Shown here: in pieces, positions 25,225 through 34,369 of the stretch
Layout: each line of letters begins with the position of its first letter
How positions within the stretch are numbered: the stretch's first letter is position 1
Origin: Negadavirga shengliensis
Lineage (GTDB): Bacteria > Bacteroidota > Bacteroidia > Cytophagales > Cyclobacteriaceae
Length of the DNA: 64,000 nt
Assembly (NCBI RefSeq): GCF_042652345.1
Contig: NZ_JBHSJJ010000023.1
Location: forward strand, 6,891 to 70,890
Reading direction: 5' to 3'
Notes under the pieces: model-generated
Seen by the model: the letters and a program-made list of their open reading frames with translations, nothing else
Databases searched by the model: none
Told to the model about the DNA's origin: nothing
Made by a program: the position numbers and the translations under genes

Positions 25225-25689
25225 ATGGAAAAAAGGAAAGTACCTACCGTAGAATGTCAAATGATGATAAGAAAGCCTGTATCAGAAGTTTTCCAGGCCT
25301 TTATTGATCCAACCATTACCACTAAGTTCTGGTTTACAAAATCAAACGGAAAACTTGAAGTCGGCAAGACCGTCACCTGGGACTGGGAAATGTACAATGT
25401 ATCGGGTGATGTAAAAGTGAATGAAATCGTACCGAACGAAAAAATCTCCATTGAATGGGATGAACCTGCAACCACGGTAGATTTTGAGTTTGCAGCTTTG
25501 ACGGACGGGACCACTTATGTGGTTATCAAAAATTACGGATTTAGCCAAACAGGTGACGATCTAATCGCCGCAATAAAAGACAACACAGGAGGATTTACGA
25601 CCGTATTGGACGGGCTAAAAGCCTATTTGGAATATGGAATCGAGCTGAACTTGGTCAAAGACAAATTTCCGCACATAAAACAAAAATAG
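25225..25689 (+). CDS. SRPBCC/AHSA1-like protein
   Basis: 154 residues of the START-like (Bet v 1) fold: ECQMMIRKPVSEVFQAFIDP, then TTKFWFTKSNGKLEVGKTV, DWEMYNVSGDVKVNEIVPNE, and a long C-terminal helix with GGFTTVLDGLKAYLEYGIEL. Proteins of this type bind small hydrophobic ligands and often accompany regulators; no partner is adjacent. It stands between two unrelated plus-strand genes. Confidence 0.85.
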   Translation: MEKRKVPTVECQMMIRKPVSEVFQAFIDPTITTKFWFTKSNGKLEVGKTVTWDWEMYNVSGDVKVNEIVPNEKISIEWDEPATTVDFEFAALTDGTTYVVIKNYGFSQTGDDLIAAIKDNTGGFTTVLDGLKAYLEYGIELNLVKDKFPHIKQK

Positions 25690-25745
25690 TAGAACAGCGA
25701 AAAGTAACTTAATAAAAAGGAATTTAACTATAAAATCTACAGCAG

Positions 25746-26717
25746 ATGAAATCATTATCCATCATTATAATGCTCTTGCTGGCCTGCGTCGGAAGGAACA
25801 ATGATCAGGAAAATCACGCTTTGGCCGAAGACGATTTCAGGGTCCTGGGATACCTTTTTAGCTATTCCAACTGGAGGCTGGGCTATCATACAACAGACTT
25901 TTCCAAATTCACAGACATTAACCTGGCCTTTATACAACCGGATCATACCGGTAAAATAGAAAGGGATGATATCTTCCATTTTATTGTCAAAAAGGCGAAG
26001 GAGAATCAGACAAGGGTGTATATTTCTATTGGAGGGGGAGGCCCTCCCGAATATCTGGGCGAGTTTCTCACTCCTGAAAAAAGGCAGGTGTGGATCGATG
26101 AAATCATGGCATTTACTACGGAGTATGATTTTGACGGGGTAGACGTGGATCTGGAAAATGCGCTGATCAATGAGCATTACCCCGCCTTTGTCAAGGAACT
26201 TTCGGATAGGTTAAAATCCGAAGGAAAATTGATGACCGCAGCCCTGGCAAGCTGGAACGGGGACAATATTGCAGACGAAACACTGGCACTGTATGATTAT
26301 ATCAACATCATGTCTTATGACAAGACAGGTCCCTGGAACCTGGACAAGCCGGGACAGCATTCCCCTTATTCCATGGTGGGGGAAGATTTTGAATACTATC
26401 ACGTGAAAAGAGGGGTACCGGCTGACAAGCTTTTGATAGGCCTTCCTTTTTATGGTTATGGATTCGGTCCGGGAGCGCCAGGCTCCCTGCGTTACCATCA
26501 AATAATCTCCACCTATCCGGATGCCCATTTGGGTGATGAAATTTCCTTCCCGGAAGGCGGAACCCTGTATTATAACGGTCCCCAACTCATCCGCAGAAAG
26601 GCGGAATTTGCCAGGGAAAAAGGGGCCGCCGGTGTGATGATTTGGCACATCCAGGCAGATGGAGCGGGGGAACATTCCCTGTTGGAAGCCATATGGGATG
26701 TGGCCCGTCAAAAATAA
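25746..26717 (+). CDS. Glycoside hydrolase family 18-like lipoprotein
   Basis: 323 residues. Signal with lipobox (MKSLSIIIMLLLAC). The GH18 active-site strand DFDGVDVDLE at 128-137 places the catalytic glutamate at 137; YISIGGGG (92-99) and INIMSYDKTGPW give the other conserved strands. Chitinase or endo-N-acetylglucosaminidase activity is expected at the cell surface or in the periplasm. No chitin-binding domain is seen and the protein is short, so it probably acts on soluble oligosaccharides. Confidence 0.85.
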   Translation: MKSLSIIIMLLLACVGRNNDQENHALAEDDFRVLGYLFSYSNWRLGYHTTDFSKFTDINLAFIQPDHTGKIERDDIFHFIVKKAKENQTRVYISIGGGGPPEYLGEFLTPEKRQVWIDEIMAFTTEYDFDGVDVDLENALINEHYPAFVKELSDRLKSEGKLMTAALASWNGDNIADETLALYDYINIMSYDKTGPWNLDKPGQHSPYSMVGEDFEYYHVKRGVPADKLLIGLPFYGYGFGPGAPGSLRYHQIISTYPDAHLGDEISFPEGGTLYYNGPQLIRRKAEFAREKGAAGVMIWHIQADGAGEHSLLEAIWDVARQK

Positions 26718-26757
26718 TTCCTGCCCTTTTTAAATTTGAGCCTTTAAACCTAAACCA

Positions 26758-26846
26758 ATGAAACCGAGCATGACGGAATCGTCACAAACTGGGATGATTA
26801 TAGATTGTGAGATTCCATATGGCCACTGAAAAACAATTATAATCAT
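26758..26846 (+). repeat. Start-codon-abutting leader repeat, copy 4
   Basis: From ATGAAACCGAGC to ATTATAATCAT, followed directly by copy 5. Could encode a 23-residue peptide ending at TGA near 26828. Confidence 0.7.
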
Positions 26847-26961
26847 ATGAAATCAAGCATGACGAGATCGTCACAAACTGGGATGATTATAAAACATGCG
26901 AGATTCTCCCGGATCAAGTCCGGGACAGGCTATCTGACCTTAAAAAAACAATTATAAACAG
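26847..26961 (+). repeat. Start-codon-abutting leader repeat, copy 5
   Basis: From ATGAAATCAAGC to AATTATAAACAG, followed by ATG 26962 and, five bases on, by ATG 26967 of the nitrilase-like gene. Holds the hairpin CCCGGA-TCAAG-TCCGGG, whose arms differ from copy 1 (CCCCGAA/TTCGGGG) on both sides. Confidence 0.7.
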
Positions 26962-26966
26962 ATGAA

Positions 26967-27923
26967 ATGGAAAATCTAAAAATAGCGACTGCCCAATTTG
27001 AAAACAAAAGCGGTGATAAAAACCATAACCTGGAGATCATCAACCGGATGGCCAAGCAAGCGGCTGATGAAGGTGCTGACGTGATCGCTTTTCATGAATG
27101 TTCTATTACCGGGTACACCTTTGCGAGGAACCTCAGTAAATCCCAGTTGCTGCAGTTGTCGGAATACGTGCCGGAAGGTCCCAGCGTAGAAAAACTCCGG
27201 GAAATTGCGGCCGCCCATGACATCATCGTTTTGGCTGGGTTATTTGAAAGAGACCGGGAAGAAAACATCTACAAGGCGTATGTATGTGTGGACAAAAACG
27301 GCTTGGTAGCCAAGCACCATAAACTGCATCCCTTCATCAATCCTCACATCACTCCCGGAAAAGGGTATTGCCTATTCGAGATCAAGGGATGGCAATGTGG
27401 CATTTTGATCTGTTATGACAACAACATCATCGAAAATGTCCGGGCCACCAGCCTGTTGGGCGCGGATATCATTTTTATGCCCCATGTCACCATGTGTACC
27501 CCGTCTACCAGACCGGGAGCCGGGTTCGTGGATCCGGCGTTATGGGAAAACAGAGAAAAAGACCCCACTTCATTGAGATTGGAGTTTGATGGGATGAAAG
27601 GCCGGGCATGGCTGATGAAATGGCTCCCGGCAAGGGCCTATGACAATGCGATTTACGCGGTCTTTTCCAATCCGATCGGCATGGATGACGATCAATTGAA
27701 AAACGGGTGTTCGATGATCCTGGATCCTTTTGGGGATATTATCGCTGAATGCAGGAAGCTGGGGGATGACCTGGCCGTGGCTACGATCACACCTGAAAAG
27801 CTCACGCAGGCAGGAGGGCACAGGTATAAAAAAGCCAGGAGGCCGAAGCTTTACAGGGAAATTATCGGACAGAGTCACACGCCGGAGCAAAAGGTGGTCT
27901 GGCTGGACAAACAATCTTCTTAA
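26967..27923 (+). CDS. Carbon-nitrogen hydrolase (nitrilase superfamily)
   Basis: 318 residues with the Glu-Lys-Cys triad: E44 in AFHECSITGY, K119 in KHHKLHPF and C149 in GILICYDNN. The superfamily hydrolyses nitriles, amides or carbamoyl groups. The insert THIFMPHVT-like region (IIFMPHVTMCTPSTRPGAGF) matches N-carbamoyl or amide-hydrolysing branches; the exact substrate is open. No signal peptide, so cytoplasmic. The Nudix gene follows within 30 bases; arginase lies beyond on the opposite strand, which could hint at nitrogen metabolism. Confidence 0.85.
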   Translation: MENLKIATAQFENKSGDKNHNLEIINRMAKQAADEGADVIAFHECSITGYTFARNLSKSQLLQLSEYVPEGPSVEKLREIAAAHDIIVLAGLFERDREENIYKAYVCVDKNGLVAKHHKLHPFINPHITPGKGYCLFEIKGWQCGILICYDNNIIENVRATSLLGADIIFMPHVTMCTPSTRPGAGFVDPALWENREKDPTSLRLEFDGMKGRAWLMKWLPARAYDNAIYAVFSNPIGMDDDQLKNGCSMILDPFGDIIAECRKLGDDLAVATITPEKLTQAGGHRYKKARRPKLYREIIGQSHTPEQKVVWLDKQSS

Positions 27924-27952
27924 AACCGTCAGTGGTAAATGAAAAAGACCTA

Positions 27953-28366
27953 ATGGACCATTTACTGGAATGTTTTTACAGAGTAAGCGTCAAAGCACTT
28001 GTGCTGGACGATGGAGGAAGGTTCATGCTCGTCAAAGAGGACAACGGGCTTTGGGAATTGCCTGGGGGTGGATTGGACCACGGGGAAACCCCCCATGAAG
28101 CGCTCAAAAGGGAAATAAAAGAGGAAATGGGCCTGGAAACCCTTTACATAGCGGATCAACCTTGTTATTTTTTTACCTCACTAAACCCCAAAGGCGTATT
28201 CGTCGCCAATGTTCTTTATGAAACCCGGTTGGCCGGTTTAAATTTCATCCCGTCAACTGAATGCACAGAAATCAGGTTTTTTTCTGCAACAGAGGCGCTT
28301 GATGAAAACCATCTTTATCCCAATGTGGAAAAATTTGCGCGCATCTATTCATACGGGCCCGGATAA
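27953..28366 (+). CDS. Nudix hydrolase
   Basis: 137 residues from ATG 27953. The Nudix box (G-x5-E-x7-REUxEExGU) is complete in GGGLDHGETPHEALK and REIKEEMGLE. Nudix enzymes cleave nucleoside diphosphates linked to another group, using Mg2+ bound by the glutamates. A GTG at 27932 would add seven residues. It follows the nitrilase-like gene closely and may be co-transcribed. Confidence 0.85.
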   Translation: MDHLLECFYRVSVKALVLDDGGRFMLVKEDNGLWELPGGGLDHGETPHEALKREIKEEMGLETLYIADQPCYFFTSLNPKGVFVANVLYETRLAGLNFIPSTECTEIRFFSATEALDENHLYPNVEKFARIYSYGPG

Positions 28367-28465
28367 TGGGTGGGAAAGCTGTCTTAATGCCGCCGACATG
28401 TCAAGCCATACCCCGTTTTTGTTTCCATAACATGCAGTTTGATGTCAATGGCAGGCTTTATCGGA

Positions 28466-29416
28466 TCAAAAATGAGCCACCAAAGAATGGGTGGTAGCTT
28501 CTAAAATATCAAAAGCGTTTTCCGCCATAACGTTTTCGGTATCCAAAGTGGGGTTTACTTCAACGATTTCCCAGCAGCATACCCGTTTGTCTTTGATCAG
28601 TTCTGTATTCAAGTCTATGGCTTCATCCACCAATAATCCACCGGGGACAGGTGTGCCGGTACCCAGGGAAATGGTGGTGTCCAGACTGTCCACATCAAAT
28701 GAGATGTAAATTTGATCACAGTCCTTTAAATGTTCCAGGGCCTGTTGGGCAATGCTGCTTACCCCTTTTTCCCGCAGCTCACCAATGGAAAAATTTTTGA
28801 TTCCGAATTGTTGAATCAAATAATTTTCCGGCTTTTCGGTATCCCTTACCCCGATGAAAACAAGGTCGTTCGGCAGAATTTTGGGAGATCTACCTCCAAT
28901 CGCTTTTATTTTTTCCCAGTAAGCTACTGTACCGGGAAGTGGATCATTGATGCGGCAATCCAGGTTATCAAAACCCAGGCACATAGCCAGGGGCATGCCG
29001 TGCATGTTTCCCGAGGGGGTGGTGTACGGGCTATGCAGATCGGCGTGCGCATCAATCCAGATGACCCCCAGTCTTTTTTCTGGGTGGGCTCCCTTTATGC
29101 CCATGATGGTTCCCGCGGCGGTAGCGTGATCACCGGCCAAAATGATGGGAAACTTTCTCTTCTGCCGTAATTCCCTGACAGCCACATATACGTTGTGGAT
29201 AACTTCGAATACCCCATCAATGTAGTTGGCATAGGGATGCTGGTTGTCCCGCCACAGGTAATTGTTGGCATCCGGCACGTTGATAGGATCAAACCGGCTG
29301 AAGAAGTTGGATTTTTTGTCGAGGCTGGCCACTTTCAATGCATCTACCCCCAGGCTGGCTCCCCGGGTACCCGCCGCCAGCTCAGACCTGACTTCCACCA
29401 ATTTGATATCTCTCAT
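28466..29416 (-). CDS. Arginase/agmatinase family protein, arginase-like
   Basis: 316 residues from ATG 29416; an in-frame ATG at 29452 would add 12. The binuclear manganese site is complete: ILAGDHATAAG, WIDAHADLHSP and ISFDVDSLDTT. The N-terminus IKLVEVRSELAAGTRGASLG has the arginase-type start, and GTGTPVPGGL matches arginase (L-arginine to ornithine plus urea) better than agmatinase. No urease or ornithine genes are nearby. It faces the Nudix gene (convergent). Confidence 0.85.
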   Translation of the reverse strand: MRDIKLVEVRSELAAGTRGASLGVDALKVASLDKKSNFFSRFDPINVPDANNYLWRDNQHPYANYIDGVFEVIHNVYVAVRELRQKRKFPIILAGDHATAAGTIMGIKGAHPEKRLGVIWIDAHADLHSPYTTPSGNMHGMPLAMCLGFDNLDCRINDPLPGTVAYWEKIKAIGGRSPKILPNDLVFIGVRDTEKPENYLIQQFGIKNFSIGELREKGVSSIAQQALEHLKDCDQIYISFDVDSLDTTISLGTGTPVPGGLLVDEAIDLNTELIKDKRVCCWEIVEVNPTLDTENVMAENAFDILEATTHSLVAHF

Positions 29417-29604
29417 GGGTTTATTTCCATATTTTACCAGTGCAAAATTCACTTATTTCCCTGAATCCGGCAAATAAATAAGGGTACATTGAATATTGCC
29501 GTTGATAGAATGTTTGTTGTAATGATCGGGATTATGCTTTATTTTTAAAAATTGGGGCGAGTTGATGGTTCAACTTGCGTTTCCCTTCACTTATTTCTTC
29601 TGTC

Positions 29605-30942
29605 ATGAACCGTTCCAATTCCCGCAGATCCTTTATTAAAAGAGGTACCGCCTTGATGGGGGGTGCCTTTTCAGCATACAGCCTTTTCAACCAGCTATAC
29701 GCGGCGGATTGGGAGGCAAAAAACCTCCAATATGCCGGGATTTCCGATCTGGAAATGGCGGAAAATGAAGATTATTGGTCCATGATCCAACAAGGGTATA
29801 CCGCCAGCTCTTCCCCTGTCATGAATCTGAACAATGGGGGTGTGTCGCCGAGCCCGCTTGTGGTCCAACAGGCGGTGGAACGGTACAATCAGCTTTCCAA
29901 CCAGGCGCCGTCCTATTACATGTGGCGGATCCTGGATCAGGGAAGGGAGCCGGTAAGAGAGAAACTGGCCTTGTTGGCGGGTTGTGATCCGGAAGAAGTG
30001 GCCATCAACAGAAATGCCACGGAAGCGCTCAATACCGTAATTTACGGTTTGGACCTCCAAAAAGGAGACGAGGTGATAGGCTCCAAGCAGGATTATCCCA
30101 ATATGATGCAGGCCTGGCATCAAAGAGCCCAAAGGGAGGGAATTGTATACAAGCAGCTGCTTTTCGATTTTCCTATAGAGGATGATGACACCATCGTGGC
30201 CGCATACAGGGAAGCCATCAGCCCCAAAACCAAAATCATCCATGTCACCCATGTGATCAACTGGGTAGGTCAGATCATGCCGGTAAAAAAAATCTGCCGG
30301 ATGGCCCATGAACACGGAATTGAGGTGATTGTGGACGGTGCACACTCCTTTGGATTGTTGGATTTCAAAATTCCGGACCTGGAAGGGGATTATTTTGGCA
30401 CCAGTCTCCATAAATATCTGTCAGCACCTATCGGAACAGGTATGTTGTGGGTCAAAAAAGAAAAGATTGGTAAAATCTGGCCACTGCTCTGCAATGGTGA
30501 TCCGAAAAGTACAGATATCCGAAAGTTTGAAACTTTGGGGACCAGAAGTTTTCCGCTGGAACAGGGGATAGGGGAAGCCCTGAATTTTCACAATGGAATA
30601 GGTGCCAAAAGAAAAGAGGAAAGAATACGTTTTCTGAAAAATTATTGGGCCGAAAAGGCCGTCAAGATTCCGGGTGTCCGTATCCATACCTCGCTGAAGC
30701 CGGAGTACAGCTGCGCCATTGCCGGCGTATCCCTGGAAAATATGACGCCCCAAAGGTTGGAACAAAACCTGTTGGCCAGGTTTAAAATCCATACTTCTCC
30801 TATAAGTTATGAAAACATCCACTGTGTGAGGGTCTCTCCCCATGTATATACCCGGTTGGCTGACCTGGACAAATTGGTTGGTGCTTTGACCATATTGGCG
30901 GAAAAACATGATCCGCGCGACTTGGAAAAGCAGGGAGTCTGA
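29605..30942 (+). CDS. Tat-exported class V aminotransferase-fold PLP enzyme
   Basis: 445 residues. A twin-arginine signal (SRRSFIKRGTALMGGAFS) sends it to the periplasm in folded form with its cofactor, which is unusual for a PLP enzyme but seen in this family. The fold is that of isopenicillin-N epimerase/cysteine desulfurase-like proteins: NRNATEALNT, VIVDGAHSFGLLD (Asp) and the likely PLP lysine in FGTSLHKYLSAP. Reaction (epimerase, lyase or aminotransferase) is unclear. The FAD gene 71 bases downstream may act with it. Confidence 0.85.
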   Translation: MNRSNSRRSFIKRGTALMGGAFSAYSLFNQLYAADWEAKNLQYAGISDLEMAENEDYWSMIQQGYTASSSPVMNLNNGGVSPSPLVVQQAVERYNQLSNQAPSYYMWRILDQGREPVREKLALLAGCDPEEVAINRNATEALNTVIYGLDLQKGDEVIGSKQDYPNMMQAWHQRAQREGIVYKQLLFDFPIEDDDTIVAAYREAISPKTKIIHVTHVINWVGQIMPVKKICRMAHEHGIEVIVDGAHSFGLLDFKIPDLEGDYFGTSLHKYLSAPIGTGMLWVKKEKIGKIWPLLCNGDPKSTDIRKFETLGTRSFPLEQGIGEALNFHNGIGAKRKEERIRFLKNYWAEKAVKIPGVRIHTSLKPEYSCAIAGVSLENMTPQRLEQNLLARFKIHTSPISYENIHCVRVSPHVYTRLADLDKLVGALTILAEKHDPRDLEKQGV

Positions 30943-31013
30943 ACAAAATTCTTGTCGATCTTGGTTTTGGAAGAGTAATTGTTGTTATCCTTGTGGGTAA
31001 ATGTAGGAAAAGT

Positions 31014-32429
31014 ATGTCCAATTATGATGCAGTGGTAGTGGGCTCAGGGCCAAATGGATTGGCAGCGGCTATTGTTTTGCAACAAAAAGGCTTGAAAGTA
31101 CTTTTGGTTGAAGGCAAGGATACCCTAGGGGGAGGAATGAGGACTTTGGAACTTACCTTGCCCGGTTTTAAACACGACGTATGTTCTGCCGTGCATCCTT
31201 TGGCTGTTGCTGCCCCCTTTTTTAAATCCCTTCCCTTAAAAAAATACGGGCTGGAATATATACAGCCGGAAGTATTGGCCGCGCACCCTTTTGAGGACGG
31301 GACTTCAGCAGCGTTATATACTTCCCTGGAGAAAACCGCCTCTGGTCTCGGGGCGGATAGCAACGCCTACCTGGATCTTATGGGGCCCATCGTGGAGGAC
31401 TGGGAAAACCTGTCGGCCGATATACTGGCTCCTTTGAGGTTTCCCAAGAAGCCAATGGGGTTTAGCCGGTTTGGATGGAAAGCCATTAAGCCGGCCACGG
31501 CCCTAGCCGGGACTTTTAAGGAGCATAAGACCAAGGGGCTTTGGGCAGGAATGGCGGCCCACGGCATACAGCCTTTGGATAATTGGGCCACTTCAGCCAT
31601 TGCCCTGGTTTTGTTGGCTTCCGGTCATGCAAGAGGCTGGCCCGTGGCCAAAGGAGGTTCAAATGCTCTTGCAGAAGCTTTGGCGGCGTATTTCAAAGCG
31701 TTGGGCGGAGAGATACATACGGGGTGGATGGTCAAGACGATCGATGAACTGCCTGCTGCAACGGCCGTGTTGTTGGATGTCGGGCCCAGGCAGTTGATGG
31801 ATATTGCAGGCAAACGGTTTTCGCCTTTGTATCGGTGGCAATTAAACAGGTACAGGTATGGTATGGGTGTTTTTAAGGCTGATTTTGCCTTAGACGGGCC
31901 TATCCCCTGGCAGGCTCCCGAACCGACTCAGGCGGGCACAGTTCATTTAGGCGGTTCCCTGGAAAGCATTGCCCATGCAGAATCCGTGATCTGGAAAGGC
32001 CGTTATACGGATAACCCCTATATGTTGGTGGCACAGCAAAGCCTCTTTGACGATACCAGGGCGCCTGAAGGCATGCATACGGTTTGGGCATATTGTCATG
32101 TTCCCGCCGGATCCACCAGAGACCTGATACCGGTAATGGAAAACCAAATTGAAAAATACGCACCGGGATTTAAAAAAAGAATAGTGGGAAAACATGCTTT
32201 CAATGCCCTGGATATGGAAGCATATAATCCCAATTATATCGGCGGGGATATCAATGCAGGGGTACAGGACCTCACTCAGATTTTTACCAGGCCTGCGCTC
32301 AGACTGTCTCCTTACCGGACTTCCGCGAAGGGAATTTATATCTGCTCTTCTTCCACTCCTCCTGGCGGCGGCGTTCACGGCATGTGTGGGTACCATGCTG
32401 CGCAGCGGGTTTTGAAGGATCTTTTTTAA
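31014..32429 (+). CDS. FAD-dependent phytoene-desaturase-like oxidoreductase
   Basis: 471 residues from ATG 31014. The dinucleotide motif AVVVGSGPNGLAAAIVL and EGKDTLGGGMRT mark the CrtI/amine-oxidase-like flavoproteins, and the C-terminal GIYICSSSTPPGGGVHGMCG is the second FAD-contact region. The family also contains proteins that act on non-carotenoid lipids; no other carotenoid genes are here. Upstream in-frame ATG 30993 would add seven residues. Confidence 0.85.
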   Translation: MSNYDAVVVGSGPNGLAAAIVLQQKGLKVLLVEGKDTLGGGMRTLELTLPGFKHDVCSAVHPLAVAAPFFKSLPLKKYGLEYIQPEVLAAHPFEDGTSAALYTSLEKTASGLGADSNAYLDLMGPIVEDWENLSADILAPLRFPKKPMGFSRFGWKAIKPATALAGTFKEHKTKGLWAGMAAHGIQPLDNWATSAIALVLLASGHARGWPVAKGGSNALAEALAAYFKALGGEIHTGWMVKTIDELPAATAVLLDVGPRQLMDIAGKRFSPLYRWQLNRYRYGMGVFKADFALDGPIPWQAPEPTQAGTVHLGGSLESIAHAESVIWKGRYTDNPYMLVAQQSLFDDTRAPEGMHTVWAYCHVPAGSTRDLIPVMENQIEKYAPGFKKRIVGKHAFNALDMEAYNPNYIGGDINAGVQDLTQIFTRPALRLSPYRTSAKGIYICSSSTPPGGGVHGMCGYHAAQRVLKDLF

Positions 32430-32704
32430 CTTTCGATTCGATTTTGTCCTGGTTTTGTTTGGTTCACCGCAAAAACGCTCAGGAATAATTCCACCCGCTA
32501 GGCGGGTTTTTGCCCCTGTTTAAAATCTTCGATAATCAGGGTTGAGTTCAGGTCAATAGGAGCTTGGAACTGAAAAGGGAGGTGGGGAAAGACACTTTCT
32601 AAATAATTTTATTTTTAAAAAAACTGAATTGACTATATTGCACCATTGTTTTTCACTGAAGGCCATTAAGCGTTGACAAACCTAAACCCATTAAATAATA
32701 TTAC

Positions 32705-34348
32705 ATGAATTTTACCGCCTTAGACCTGACTATCTTTATTGGGTACTGCCTGTTGATCATCCTGCTTGGTTATATTGTTTCCAGGGAGAAAAAGGGGCAC
32801 ATCAAAGATTCCAATGATTACTTTCTTGCCAGCAAAGCCCTCCCTTGGTGGGCAGTCGGCGCTTCCTTGATTGCATCCAACATTTCCGCTGAGCAGTTCA
32901 TAGGCATGTCCGGATCCGGTTTTGCATTGGGGCTGGCCATCTCCACCTACGAATGGATGGCTGCTGCCACGCTCATTATAGTGGCTATTTTCTTTCTCCC
33001 CGTTTACCTTAAAGAGGGAATCAGTACCATGCCGCAGTTTCTGTTGAAACGCTATGATAGCCGCGTGAGAACGGTGATGGCTGTATTTTGGTTGTTGGTC
33101 TATGTATTTGTGAACCTTACTTCCGTATTATATTTGGGAGCCCTTAGTCTGGACACCATACTTGGTGTTCCTCTTGGCTACGGGATCACCGGTTTGGCGG
33201 TTTTTGCGATGCTGTATTCCATCTATGGTGGACTTAAAGCCGTAGCCTGGACCGATGTGGTGCAGGTTTTCTTTTTGGTGGTGGGTGGTTTGGCTACGAC
33301 CTATCTGGCACTTTCCATGGTAGGTGAGGGCAATGTCCTGTCCGGATTTACCACATTGTTGTCTGAGGCGCCTTCCCATTTTAAAATGATCATTCAGGAA
33401 GGGGAAATGATGATTCCGGATGGCAGCGGGGGTGTAAGGGATGCTTATCTGGATCTCCCGGGCATCAGTGTTTTAATTGGCGGTATGTGGGTGATCAATC
33501 TCAATTATTGGGGTTTTAACCAGTACATTACCCAAAGGGCATTGGCAGCCAAATCTCTGAATGAAGCCCAAAAAGGGATGGTTTTCGCCGGGTTTCTTAA
33601 ACTCTTGATGCCTTTGATCGTGGTTATCCCGGGGATAGCGGCTTATGTGATTGTCAAAGAGGGAATGGACGTTGGCTTTATTTCATCCATGACCGATCCC
33701 GAATCGGGTATCATCAAATCAGACAGGGCTTATCCGACTTTGTTGCAGCTGTTGCCTACAGGGCTTAAGGGCCTGGCATTTGCGGCTTTGACGGCTGCCA
33801 TTGTATCCTCATTGGCCTCTATGGCCAATAGTACCTCTACGATCTTCACGTTGGATATCTATAAGAACTTTTTTGACGAAAACGCATCAGAAAAGAAACA
33901 GGTAAGGGTAGGCCGGATTACCGCCGTGTTGGCCTTTGTCATTGCAGCGGTCGTGGCTCCTGCGCTCAGGCAGCTGGATCAAGCCTTCCAGTATATCCAG
34001 GAATATACGGGATTTATATCCCCCGGCGTGTTTGCCATTTTTGTGTTTGGATTTTTCTGGAAAAAAACCACCGCCAATGCAGCGCTCACTGCAGCGGCTT
34101 TGACCATTCCGCTTTCTACAGCATTTAAATTCCTTACTCCCGGTCTGCCTTTCATAGACAGAATGGGTATCGTGTTCCTTATCATTTCTGCCGTAATCAT
34201 AGCTGTGAGCCTTTATGAAGGCAAAGGTAAAGATCATCCAAAAGGAATAGAGATTACCAAAGACCTGTTTACCACCAGCACCAAATTCAAGATTGGGGCG
34301 ACCCTGATCGCAGGGATTCTTGCCGCTTTATATATTGTTTTTTGGTAG
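32705..34348 (+). CDS. Sodium/solute symporter (SSS family), likely sugar
   Basis: 547 residues with about 14 membrane helices (first at 8-26, last at 528-546). SLIASNISAEQFIGMSGSG and TAAIVSSLASMANSTSTIFT are the sodium-site helices of the SGLT-like family. Directly followed by xylB and xylA, it most likely brings xylose into the cell with sodium. The unit is 32705-37227, with gaps of 21 and 53 bases. The 275-base upstream stretch should carry its promoter. Confidence 0.9.
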   Translation: MNFTALDLTIFIGYCLLIILLGYIVSREKKGHIKDSNDYFLASKALPWWAVGASLIASNISAEQFIGMSGSGFALGLAISTYEWMAAATLIIVAIFFLPVYLKEGISTMPQFLLKRYDSRVRTVMAVFWLLVYVFVNLTSVLYLGALSLDTILGVPLGYGITGLAVFAMLYSIYGGLKAVAWTDVVQVFFLVVGGLATTYLALSMVGEGNVLSGFTTLLSEAPSHFKMIIQEGEMMIPDGSGGVRDAYLDLPGISVLIGGMWVINLNYWGFNQYITQRALAAKSLNEAQKGMVFAGFLKLLMPLIVVIPGIAAYVIVKEGMDVGFISSMTDPESGIIKSDRAYPTLLQLLPTGLKGLAFAALTAAIVSSLASMANSTSTIFTLDIYKNFFDENASEKKQVRVGRITAVLAFVIAAVVAPALRQLDQAFQYIQEYTGFISPGVFAIFVFGFFWKKTTANAALTAAALTIPLSTAFKFLTPGLPFIDRMGIVFLIISAVIIAVSLYEGKGKDHPKGIEITKDLFTTSTKFKIGATLIAGILAALYIVFW

Positions 34349-34369
34349 TAAAATAACCTCCCCTGAATA